14,580 nt of DNA from CAZHMN01 sp964533705 (GCA_964533705.1 CAZHMN010000076.1:1-14580), one strand, 5' to 3'; shown: positions 1 through 6,313, numbered from the stretch's first letter. Numbers and translations are program-made. Notes: generated by a model from the letters alone, not told the origin.

Positions 1-278
1 ACGAAAAGTTTGCTGCTTTCAAAATGACAGACAAGAATGTCTATCCTCCCCACAAAGCGTCCTTTTCCGGGGAGGTCAAGTATTCCTGCCTGACGAAAAG
101 TTTGCTGCTTTCAAAATGACAGACAAGAATGTCTATCCTCCCCACAAAGCGTCCTTTTCCGGGGAGGTCAAGTATTCCTGCCTGACGAAAAGTTTGCTGC
201 TTTCAAAATGACAGACAAGAATGTCTATCCTCCCCACAAGGCGTCTTTTTCCGGGGAGGTCAGGCATTCTTGCCTGAC
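1..278. repeat. Tandem array of a 92-bp unit made of paired inverted REP-like elements (left block)
   Basis: Three head-to-tail units start at 1, 93 and 185, with a period of exactly 92 bp. The array begins mid-pattern at the window edge, so it probably extends further left. Each unit has a 26-bp REP-like element in minus orientation (26-51, 118-143, 210-235) and one in plus orientation (69-94, 161-186, 253-278), separated by 17 and 23 bp. The element is GGGGAGG followed by an 8-bp stem with a TTCC or TTCT loop; the last G of GGGGAGG is the first stem base. Units 1 and 2 are identical. Unit 3 differs from them at five positions, all in the right half, and its plus-strand stem GTCAGGCA/TGCCTGAC is perfect, whereas units 1 and 2 carry GTCAAGTA on the 5' arm, giving one mismatch and one wobble. 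This is the layout of a BIME (bacterial interspersed mosaic element). All units share one sequence, so it is not a CRISPR. Confidence 0.93.
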
Positions 279-283
279 GAATA
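253..283 (+). promoter_or_regulatory. Possible hairpin-bridged ribosome-binding site of the RAYT gene
   Basis: The bases just before the transposase ATG contain no ordinary Shine-Dalgarno sequence. However, GGGGAGG at 253-259 is followed by the perfect REP hairpin (259-266 pairing with 271-278, loop 267-270), then by GAATA and the ATG at 284. If the hairpin folds in the mRNA, GGGGAGG is brought to about 5 nt from the ATG, the usual spacing. Structure-bridged Shine-Dalgarno sites are known in some phage T4 genes. Here it is an inference from spacing and pairing. Confidence 0.4.
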
Positions 284-766
284 ATGGATTCTTTAATGAA
301 CGGTCAAATTGAGATAAAGAGGAGGCATCTACCTCACTGGGAACTAAAAGGCTCAACTTATTTCGTAACATTCAAAATATATAAGATTCTTTTGTCTCAT
401 GACGAAATAAAGTTTGTTCTAGAACACCTAAAAAGTGGCAATGGTAAGTTTTACAAACTAATTGCGGCTGTGGTCTTGCCAGATCACGTCCATCTAGTAA
501 TTATGCCCCACAAAGAGTATAGCCTCAGCAGAATATTAAAGGGAATTAAGGGCGTTGCAGCGAGGCAAATTAATCTGCGACGAGGTGTGAAAGGATCGGT
601 TTGGCAAGCAGAATCGTTCGATCGAATCATCAGGAGCCAAAGCGATTTTGAAGAAAAATTGAATTATATGTGGAATAATCCAATTAAATTGGGTTTAGCA
701 AACGAACCTCAGAAATATGCTGGATGGTATTTTGACGAAAAGTATGAAGGATATATAATTAAATAG
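284..766 (+). CDS. REP-associated tyrosine transposase (RAYT), HUH/Y1 superfamily
   Basis: This 160-residue protein belongs to the IS200-like (Y1) single-strand DNA transposase fold, RAYT branch. It has the family's N-terminal block LPHWELKGSTYFVTF (16-30), the metal-binding HUH motif in PDHVHLVI (H68 and H70), the VWQAESFDRIIR block (106-117) and a tyrosine before a conserved NP motif (Y128-MWNNP), the likely nucleophile. All core motifs are present and the length is normal, so it appears intact. Such enzymes nick and rejoin single-stranded REP hairpins next to a GTAG- or GGAG-like tetranucleotide, and the flanking elements carry GGAG immediately 5' of a hairpin. The start at 284 is 5 nt after a REP; M5 at 296 is an alternative with no better ribosome site. 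The AT-rich composition contrasts with the neighbouring genes and suggests acquisition. REP-specific activity is inferred from context. Confidence 0.9.
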   Translation: MDSLMNGQIEIKRRHLPHWELKGSTYFVTFKIYKILLSHDEIKFVLEHLKSGNGKFYKLIAAVVLPDHVHLVIMPHKEYSLSRILKGIKGVAARQINLRRGVKGSVWQAESFDRIIRSQSDFEEKLNYMWNNPIKLGLANEPQKYAGWYFDEKYEGYIIK

Positions 767-780
767 AAATATTTATGTTT

Positions 781-898
781 GGGGAGGTCAGGCATTCCTG
801 CCTGACGAAAAGTTTGCTGCTTTCAAAATGACAGACAAGAATGTCTATCCTCCCCACAAAGCGTCTTTTTCCGGGGAGGTCAGGCATTCCTGCCTGAC
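781..898. repeat. Right block of the REP-like array (one partial and one full 92-bp unit)
   Basis: The right flank of the transposase holds a plus-orientation REP (781-806), then a complete 92-bp unit (805-896) containing a minus REP (830-855) and a plus REP (873-898). The full unit differs from unit 3 on the left at only two bases and from units 1 and 2 at three. Both plus elements here have the perfect stem GTCAGGCA/TGCCTGAC with loop TTCC. The block ends 46 bp upstream of the epimerase gene, so its hairpins could lie in the leader of the downstream operon or mark its upstream boundary. Confidence 0.92.
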
Positions 899-944
899 GA
901 AATATGCACCGATAATCGAACATTGACAACTGTGAGCTAACCCT

Positions 945-1868
945 ATGAAAATCCTCGTTACCGGCGGAGCCGGTTTTATCGGATCGCACGTCGTTGATTT
1001 GTTCTTAGAGAACGGCCACGAGGTCGTCGTTCTGGACAATCTTTCAACGGGCCTCAGGGAGAACGTCCCCGACGGAGTTAAGCTAATCGAAATGGACATC
1101 ACCGACCCGCAGGTGGACGACGTTTTCCAGCAGGAAAAATTCGAGGTGGTCAGCCACCATGCCGCCCAGATAGACGTGCGCATTTCGGTGAACGATCCTG
1201 TATATGATGCCCGTATTAATATTCTCGGCAGCGTGAACATATTGGAAGCCTGCCTGAAACATGGCGTGAAGAAAGTACAGTTCGCTTCCACCGGCGGCGC
1301 GCTCTACGGCGAACAGGATTACTTCCCGGCGGACGAAGATCATCCCATCCGGCCGCTCTCGCCTTATGGCATCGCCAAGTACACCGTCGAACGTTATCTA
1401 TACTACTATCACCAGGTGCACGGCCTGGAATACGTGGCTCTGCGCTACGCCAACGTTTACGGCCCTCGCCAGAATCCTCACGGAGAGGCCGGAGTGGTCG
1501 CCATCTTCTGCGACCGCTTGATCTCTGGGCGAGAGGCGGTCATCAACGGTGACGGTAAGCAGACCCGCGATTACGTTTATGTCGGCGATGTGGCTCGAGC
1601 CAGCCTCCTGACACTGAACTCCGACCTGAACCGGGCTCTGAACATTGGCACTGCCGTCGAAAACGACGTCAACGCCATCTTCCGCACGCTCAACGAAGCC
1701 GGCAACTTCGGCGCACCCGAAAAGCACGGTCCGGCCAAGAAGGGCGAGCAGTTGCGCAGTGTCATAGACTGGCGGTTAGCCAATAAATTGGTTGGTTGGG
1801 AACCTCAGGTTCAATTGCAAGAAGGACTAAAGCTCACTTTGAATTACTTCATGGAGAAACATGGCTGA
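945..1868 (+). CDS. NAD-dependent sugar-nucleotide epimerase/dehydratase (UDP-glucose 4-epimerase-like, extended SDR)
   Basis: At 307 residues this is a typical extended short-chain dehydrogenase. The N-terminal dinucleotide-binding motif is TGGAGFIGSH (6-15), followed by the acidic ribose-binding D31 in VVLDNLSTG. HHAAQ (71-75) matches the family's HxAA block. The catalytic set is S115/T116 and Y141-GIA-K145. The segment RYANVYGPRQ (167-176) and the C-terminal RDYVYVGDVA (208-217) are typical of UDP-glucose/UDP-galactose or UDP-GlcNAc 4-epimerases. It acts in the cytoplasm to make a sugar nucleotide, and the cluster downstream suggests supply for LPS or exopolysaccharide. The exact substrate cannot be read from sequence. 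It is the first gene after the REP array, and its stop overlaps the next start by 8 bp, which favours co-translation. Confidence 0.9.
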   Translation: MKILVTGGAGFIGSHVVDLFLENGHEVVVLDNLSTGLRENVPDGVKLIEMDITDPQVDDVFQQEKFEVVSHHAAQIDVRISVNDPVYDARINILGSVNILEACLKHGVKKVQFASTGGALYGEQDYFPADEDHPIRPLSPYGIAKYTVERYLYYYHQVHGLEYVALRYANVYGPRQNPHGEAGVVAIFCDRLISGREAVINGDGKQTRDYVYVGDVARASLLTLNSDLNRALNIGTAVENDVNAIFRTLNEAGNFGAPEKHGPAKKGEQLRSVIDWRLANKLVGWEPQVQLQEGLKLTLNYFMEKHG

Positions 1869-2625
1869 TCTGGAACTGATTGTACTGGGATCCGCATCGG
1901 GCATGCCCGATCCGGATCGCGCTCACGCTTCACTAGCCCTGCGTCGTGCTGGCGACGTATGGTTACTGGATGCCGGTGAGGGAGTCAGCAGGTCTATGCT
2001 CCGGTGGGGGCTGGATCCACACGAAATACGAGAGATTTACATCACGCACTGCCACCCCGATCACTGTGCCGGTCTCTTTATGATTCTTCAGTACCTGCAT
2101 ATGGAAGGTTCAACTCAGCAGGTGAACATTTATCTACCCGGCGGCGCCATCACGGCCTTTCAGAAATTCATGGATCAGGTCTATCTGATCAATGGAGCGA
2201 TCAATCCTCGCTACGCCCTGAGACCCCTAACCGATAAACATCATATGGCCGATGATTTGATCCTTGAAACCTTTCCCACCGGGCACCTACAGTCGTGGCA
2301 GGAGTTGAATCTTCCCGATCTCGAAACCCGCTCTTACGCTTTCAGAGTCTACACCTCTAAGCAATCGCTCTTCTATTCCGGCGACGTCAAGGAGATCGCT
2401 GATATCGAAGGTCACCTCCAGCCCGGCGATCTGCTGGTTCTGGAAGCCGCTCACATTGATTTCGAATCGGTGTTGGGAGTCGCCCGGGAGGCGGGCATAA
2501 GACGCTTACTACTCACCCATGCCCTCCCCGAAATGGCGTACAAGTTAGAAGATCTAAAAGTCGCTGCGAAAAAGTACCATGTGGAACTTCAAATCGCCCG
2601 AGACGGCGTGAGACTTTCACCCTAA
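1861..2625 (+). CDS. Metallo-beta-lactamase-fold hydrolase (RNase Z-like branch)
   Basis: This 254-residue cytoplasmic protein has the full set of metal ligands of the metallo-beta-lactamase fold: H63-C-H65-P-D67-H68, a later histidine H142 (TGHLQSW), D175 (FYSGD) and H220 (LLLTH). The start, LIVLGSASGMPDPDRAHAS, resembles RNase Z and related phosphodiesterase-like members, but the protein is shorter than tRNase Z and I see no exosite arm. It could cleave a phosphodiester, cyclic nucleotide or other small substrate; I cannot assign one. The ATG at 1861 lies within the end of the epimerase gene and no other good start is near. The sigma-54 activator follows 6 nt after its stop. Its place between a sugar-nucleotide enzyme and a regulator is the only functional hint. 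Confidence 0.85.
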   Translation: MADLELIVLGSASGMPDPDRAHASLALRRAGDVWLLDAGEGVSRSMLRWGLDPHEIREIYITHCHPDHCAGLFMILQYLHMEGSTQQVNIYLPGGAITAFQKFMDQVYLINGAINPRYALRPLTDKHHMADDLILETFPTGHLQSWQELNLPDLETRSYAFRVYTSKQSLFYSGDVKEIADIEGHLQPGDLLVLEAAHIDFESVLGVAREAGIRRLLLTHALPEMAYKLEDLKVAAKKYHVELQIARDGVRLSP

Positions 2626-2631
2626 TGTCTT

Positions 2632-3750
2632 ATGGCTGAAACGCAAAAAGACCTATTAGGCATGGTGGGGAAGACCCAGCAGATGGAGCAGGTGCGGGCT
2701 GTCATCAAGCAGGTGGCGCCCACCGACATCACCGTGCTGATTACCGGGGAGTCGGGCACCGGCAAGGAGCTGGTGGCCAATGCTATTCATCAGCTTTCCC
2801 CGCGCGCCGACAAGCCGATGATTACCGTCAACTGCGGAGCCATCCCCGAGGGGATCTTCGAAAGCGAGATTTTCGGGCATGTTCGGGGAGCCTTTACCTC
2901 GGCTGATCGTACCCGAAAGGGTTACTTCGAGATGGCCGACGGCGGCACCGTTTTCCTGGACGAAATCGGCGAAATGCCCCTGGAAGCCCAGGCGAAAATT
3001 CTGCGTGTTCTGGAAATGGGGGAGTTCATGAAAGTCGGCTCCTCACGCCCGGAGAAGGTCAACGTCCGTGTGGTCGCCGCTACCAACCGTGATCTCATCG
3101 AAGCAGTGGGGACGGGTGATTTTCGCCAGGATTTGTATTTTCGCCTCAAAGCGGTCAATATTTTTCTGCCGCCACTCCGCGAGCGAAAAGATGACATCCC
3201 GCTTTTGGTGGAGGCTTTTTTGGCCGAAATATGCGAGAGGAACGAAATCCCCAAGCCCGAAGTCAGCCCCGGCGCCATGACGCTGCTGCGCAACGCCTAC
3301 TGGGAAGGAAACGTGCGGGAATTAAGACATTTTCTCGAGAGCCTGGTAATCTTGGAACGCGGTCGCGCCCTTGACGAGGACATCGTCGGACGTCACCTGG
3401 TGCGGAGTGAGCAACGCACATCTTTTCTTCCCGTACACGTACCCAAAGGAACGGCCGGCATGGATCGGGAACTTCTCATCCCTATGCTCTTGGAACTTAA
3501 ACGTGATATCGGCGAGATAAAAAGCTATCTTCAATACATGAGTAGATCCGGGCCGCTACCAGGCAGCAACTGGTATCAAGACAGTGAAATCATCCCCACA
3601 GAAGCTCAGGTATCCCTGGAAGAAATGGAGAAAGAGCAGATTCTTAAAGCGCTGCGCGAGGTGCGTGGCAATCGGCGCAAAGCCGCCAATATCCTGGGCA
3701 TCAGCGAACGGACTCTTTACCGAAAGATCAAGGAATATGGTTTACAGTAG
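2632..3750 (+). CDS. Sigma-54-dependent transcriptional activator (AAA+ and Fis HTH, no receiver domain)
   Basis: The 372-residue protein begins almost directly with the AAA+ domain that remodels the sigma-54 RNA polymerase complex. Walker A is GESGTGKE (39-46), the sigma-54 loop reads GAFTSA (86-91) instead of the usual GAFTGA, Walker B is GTVFLDE (105-111), sensor I lies in AATNRDL (149-155), the arginine fingers are R165 and R171, and sensor II is in WEGNVREL (224-231). A linker (about 260-330) includes a charged, probably coiled segment, ELLIPMLLELKRDIGEIKSYL split around 280-300. A Fis-type helix-turn-helix ends the protein (about 333-372). There is no phospho-receiver or GAF domain, so its input signal is unknown. 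The next gene is LptE-like and overlaps its end, suggesting a link to outer-membrane biogenesis. No sigma-54 promoter could be identified in the window. Confidence 0.92.
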   Translation: MAETQKDLLGMVGKTQQMEQVRAVIKQVAPTDITVLITGESGTGKELVANAIHQLSPRADKPMITVNCGAIPEGIFESEIFGHVRGAFTSADRTRKGYFEMADGGTVFLDEIGEMPLEAQAKILRVLEMGEFMKVGSSRPEKVNVRVVAATNRDLIEAVGTGDFRQDLYFRLKAVNIFLPPLRERKDDIPLLVEAFLAEICERNEIPKPEVSPGAMTLLRNAYWEGNVRELRHFLESLVILERGRALDEDIVGRHLVRSEQRTSFLPVHVPKGTAGMDRELLIPMLLELKRDIGEIKSYLQYMSRSGPLPGSNWYQDSEIIPTEAQVSLEEMEKEQILKALREVRGNRRKAANILGISERTLYRKIKEYGLQ

Positions 3751-4312
3751 GCCATCTACGCGCCCCGGGCGGTCAGAGCAAATCCGTTTGCATGAGAAAA
3801 GTATTACCGGCGCTACCGCGATCTTGCTCGCCCTTACCGTTTTGATGACGGGCTGCTTTCGCTATTCGTTTACCGGCGCAGTGCCCAGTCACATCAAGAC
3901 GGTCGCCATACCGCTCTTTCAGAATAATACGGCCGAATACGGAATCGTGGAACAATTAACTGACGAGCTGATTCTGGTTTTTCAGAACGATAACACTCTC
4001 AAAATAGCAGATGAAAGTTCTGCCGATGCTATCCTGCGGGGGACTCTATTGCGAGTGGAGGACGCTCCGTACACCTATGCCGGCGAGGGCGAAGCGGCGA
4101 ACTTCAGCGTGGGGGAATACAAGCTGACGTTGATTGTGAAAGTGGAATACTATGATCAGGTGAAGGATGAGGTTATTTGGGAGCAGGAAGTCCAGGGCTG
4201 GGGAACCTATGATTACGTCAGTGGCACTCCCGATGAACGTGAAGAAGGTTTTAATGAGGCGATTGACAAGCTGGCCGAGGACGTTCTGAATTTGACCGTA
4301 TCCGGCTGGTAA
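3737..4312 (+). CDS. lptE: LptE-like LPS-assembly lipoprotein
   Basis: The open frame extends upstream inside the sigma-54 gene, but that part is low-complexity shadow sequence. ATG 3737, just after AAGGA at 3730-3734 (only 2 nt spacing), gives 191 residues. The mature protein starts at the cysteine of the lipobox MTGC, preceded by a hydrophobic stretch (ATAILLALTVLMTG). From ATG 3737 that cysteine is residue 40, which is long for a lipoprotein signal. A TTG at 3788 would place it at residue 23 and may be the true start. The sequence after the cysteine, with YSFTGAVPSHIKTVAIPLF and the later VIWEQEV segment, matches the LptE family of the Bacteroidetes/FCB type. LptE is an outer-membrane lipoprotein that plugs LptD and helps insert LPS, which fits the glycan genes downstream. 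Confidence 0.78.
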   Translation: MVYSRPSTRPGRSEQIRLHEKSITGATAILLALTVLMTGCFRYSFTGAVPSHIKTVAIPLFQNNTAEYGIVEQLTDELILVFQNDNTLKIADESSADAILRGTLLRVEDAPYTYAGEGEAANFSVGEYKLTLIVKVEYYDQVKDEVIWEQEVQGWGTYDYVSGTPDEREEGFNEAIDKLAEDVLNLTVSGW

Positions 4313-4316
4313 TATC

Positions 4317-4670
4317 ATGCGCCGGATCAACAGCTTCGAAGAGATTGATGAAGTAGTTGACCTGCTCGAGCGGGGCGGGGTGCTCGTCTACCCCACGGAG
4401 ACGGTTTACGGAATCGGCTGCCTGGCCGGCTGGCACTCCGCCATTGACCGAATCGCCGAACTGAAGGGATCGCAGCCGGGTGCATCCTTTCTGATCCTCA
4501 TTCGGGGTAAGGAGCATTTGAATCGTTTTTGTGCGGGAATCCCCGCTTCCGCTGAAAAGCTGATTGATCTGTTCTGGCCGGGCCCGTTGACTCTGGTACT
4601 CCCCGCCATTGATGGACTACACCCCCGCCTGGTAGGACCTTCTGGAGGTATTGCCCTGCGTCAGAGTCCG
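4317..4670 (+). CDS. tsaC: Threonylcarbamoyl-AMP synthase (TsaC/Sua5/YrdC), 3' part lost in assembly gap
   Basis: The 118 visible residues are the N-terminal part of a YrdC-fold enzyme, which makes threonylcarbamoyl-AMP from threonine, bicarbonate and ATP for the t6A modification of ANN-decoding tRNAs. Typical motifs are PTETVYG (26-32), FWPGPLTLVLPA (86-97) and GIALRQSP (111-118). In the KxR motif region the sequence is K50-G-S52, so the usual second basic residue seems to be replaced by serine. The family is normally about 190-210 residues, so some 70-90 residues, including the conserved serine/asparagine block, must lie in the gap. The ATG is 4 nt after the lptE stop. Reading straight through the 100 N into the phosphatase gives a false 308-residue fusion. 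Confidence 0.85.
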
Positions 4671-4770
4671 NNNNNNNNNNNNNNNNNNNNNNNNNNNNNN
4701 NNNNNNNNNNNNNNNNNNNNNNNNNNNNNNNNNNNNNNNNNNNNNNNNNNNNNNNNNNNNNNNNNNNNNN
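4671..4770. other. Assembly gap (100 N)
   Basis: Exactly 100 N, a common placeholder for a gap of unknown size. The missing end of TsaC plus the start of the phosphatase needs roughly 230-300 bp, so the true gap is probably larger than 100 bp. This is an inference from family lengths. Confidence 0.97.
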
Positions 4771-5243
4771 TATTTGTTTGCACGGGGAACATCTGCAGAA
4801 GCCCCATGGCCGAAGCATTGCTGAAACAGAGGCTGAATCCTAAGTTTCGTAAACGAGTTAGGATTGTTTCGGCTGGCACGCACGCTATGGAGGGATTGCC
4901 TACTACTATGAAAGCCCAGTCCGCCGCCGCACAATTCAACGTTGATCTGAGCAGCCATCGCTCCCAACCGTTGACCCCCTGGCTGATCAGTCACAGCGAC
5001 CTCATCCTGGCCATGGAACCCGAACACGTTGAGATGATCAGGCAACTCGATCCCACCTCCGGTCCCAGGACGTTTTTAATCGCGGAATTTGGTCTCCCCT
5101 CGGATTCCCTGGAAGGTTTTTACGAAATCACAGATCCCATCTCCGGCGATGAAAGCGTGTACCGCAGGGTTTATCAGGAATTAGCGGAAGAAACCGACCG
5201 GATATTACCCTCGATTGAAAAGGTCATCGAGAGTGCGGAATAA
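4771..5243 (+). CDS. Low-molecular-weight protein-tyrosine phosphatase, 5' end lost in assembly gap
   Basis: The visible part begins at the catalytic P-loop, CTGNICRS, the C-x5-R-S signature of low-molecular-weight phosphatases, so only the start codon and a few residues of strand 1 are missing. The general-acid region ITDPISGDESVYRRVYQEL contains the conserved DP, and LILAMEPEH is also typical. The residue after GN is isoleucine, as in tyrosine phosphatases; the Bacillus arginine phosphatase YwlE has threonine there. A sua5-type gene beside such a phosphatase is known from Bacillus (ywlC-ywlE region). In a polysaccharide cluster it could instead dephosphorylate a tyrosine autokinase of the Wzc type, but no kinase is in the window. 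The reading frame starts at 4773, with a partial codon ending in TA before it. Confidence 0.88.
5219..5232 (+). promoter_or_regulatory. Shine-Dalgarno site favouring the GTG start at 5233
   Basis: AAAGG at 5219-5223 lies 9 nt before GTG 5233. The upstream TTG at 5215 has no comparable site, so the GTG is the better start for the first family-9 glycosyltransferase. Confidence 0.5.
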
Positions 5244-6300
5244 TGCTCCAGAATCGGTTCTCGTCGTCCAGACAGCCTTCATCGGCGATGTCCTGCTGAT
5301 CGTTCCCCTACTGAGGGCTGCAAAACAATTTTGGCCCGATGCTAACCTCGACGTTATGGTGCGCCCACCGGGGGATAACCTCTTAGAAACGCTTCCCTAC
5401 GTCAATGAAATCATCGTTTATGATAAATACGGCGGCGATCGCGGGGTATCCGGCTTCGCCAAAGTCCTGAAACGGCTGCACAGCCGAAGCTACGATCTGG
5501 CGCTTCTGCCGCATCGTTCCCTGCGCAGCGGGTTGCTGGCATTTTTATCCGGCATTCCCCGCAGGGTGGGCTTTAACCGGGGCGGAGGCCGTTTTTTCCA
5601 TACTAAATCCATTCCATATCCGAAACAAGTTCATGAGATTCCCCGCAATCTCATCCTGCTGGATCCCTTTGGAACTGTGCCACCACCCGAACCGCCGGAG
5701 ATCGTCTCGACCGAGGAAGACGTCGAGCGGGTCAATGGAAAGCTCGATGTGGCGAGCGGCTCGAAGCTCATTGCCCTGGCCCCCGGATCGGTCTGGCTGA
5801 CTAAACGCTGGCCGGAAGAGAGCTATATCCGTCTGGGCGAAAGGTTGGCCGAGGAAAACTATCGCATTGTGTTAATCGGCGGAGCGGAAGATAAAAGCCT
5901 TTCCGCCCGTATCGCGGCTGCGTTGGGCGAAGACTGCCTGGATTTGACCGGCCAATTGACGTTGCGACAGTCTGTTGAAGTTCTGAGGCGCTGCGAAATG
6001 TTGATCACCAATGACAGTGCGCCGACCCATTTGGGCGTTGCCGCCGGCACCCGGGTTCTGACCATCTTCGGTTCGACGCTCCCCGAATTCGGCTTCGCGC
6101 CCTTCGGTCCCAACGGGCGAGCGCTGGGCACCGACCTCTACTGCCGTCCCTGCACCGATCACGGACGGCAGCGTTGCCCTGAAAAACATCTACGTTGCTT
6201 GAAGGACCTCACCCCCGAGCGGGTTTTCGAAGAAGCCCGGGACATGATGGCGAAGATGTCTCTTCGGGTGTCGGGGCACGGTTCGGCTGACTCATCCTAA
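5233..6300 (+). CDS. Glycosyltransferase family 9 (LPS heptosyltransferase-like), first of three
   Basis: This is a GT-B fold enzyme of the ADP-heptose:LPS heptosyltransferase family, acting at the cytoplasmic face of the inner membrane. From the GTG at 5233 it has 355 residues. The N-terminal strand-loop QTAFIGDVLLIVPLLRA (about 13-29) is the acceptor-side motif with the conserved GD. APGSVWLTKRWP (about 183-194) and TNDSAPTHLGVAAGT (about 259-273) form the donor-site signature, including the D/H pair of the D-SxPxHL motif. Four cysteines near the end (C304, C307, C315, C322) in YCRPCTDHGRQRCPEKHLRC recur in this family. A longer version from TTG 5215 is possible. The start overlaps the phosphatase by 11 bp. 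Heptose as the donor is inferred from family only. Confidence 0.88.
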   Translation: MRNNAPESVLVVQTAFIGDVLLIVPLLRAAKQFWPDANLDVMVRPPGDNLLETLPYVNEIIVYDKYGGDRGVSGFAKVLKRLHSRSYDLALLPHRSLRSGLLAFLSGIPRRVGFNRGGGRFFHTKSIPYPKQVHEIPRNLILLDPFGTVPPPEPPEIVSTEEDVERVNGKLDVASGSKLIALAPGSVWLTKRWPEESYIRLGERLAEENYRIVLIGGAEDKSLSARIAAALGEDCLDLTGQLTLRQSVEVLRRCEMLITNDSAPTHLGVAAGTRVLTIFGSTLPEFGFAPFGPNGRALGTDLYCRPCTDHGRQRCPEKHLRCLKDLTPERVFEEARDMMAKMSLRVSGHGSADSS

Positions 6301-6313
6301 TTTTGACTCCAAA

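Larger units (their letters stand above)
253..806 (+). mobile_element. REP-flanked RAYT module (REPtron-like): REP(+) - transposase - REP(+)
   Basis: The transposase gene sits between two REP-like elements in the same orientation, 253-278 and 781-806, which differ only at one loop base (TTCT versus TTCC). In the rest of the array the orientations alternate minus, plus. Here the segment 279-780 separates two plus copies, so the transposase replaces what would be a spacer and a minus copy. The inserted segment is markedly AT-rich (15 G/C in the 60 bases 361-420). RAYT genes flanked by their cognate REPs are an established arrangement, generally seen as domesticated single-copy transposases that act on REP hairpins. 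Whether this module still moves as a unit cannot be told from one locus, and the outer boundaries given here are the two flanking REPs, not proven ends. Confidence 0.75.

Noticed and set aside
1..278. CRISPR array
   Set aside because: The whole 92-bp unit repeats, with no variable spacers, and the repeats contain paired REP hairpins; no cas gene is present.
733..743. Copy of the repeat's TGACGAAAAGT inside the end of the RAYT gene
   Set aside because: Only 11 bases match, there is no hairpin or GGGGAGG beside it, and the bases encode a normal FDEKY stretch.
923..951. Sigma-70 promoter with TTGACA at 923-928 before the epimerase
   Set aside because: A -10 at normal spacing would fall at 946-951 (GAAAAT), inside the coding region and a poor match.
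845..1291. Minus-strand open frames over the epimerase and other genes
   Set aside because: They overlap well-supported genes, show no recognisable domains and are typical shadows of GC-rich coding sequence.
3584..3736. N-terminal extension of the LptE-like protein inside the sigma-54 gene
   Set aside because: This part is the out-of-frame reading of the Fis helix-turn-helix coding region, and it would bury the lipoprotein signal.
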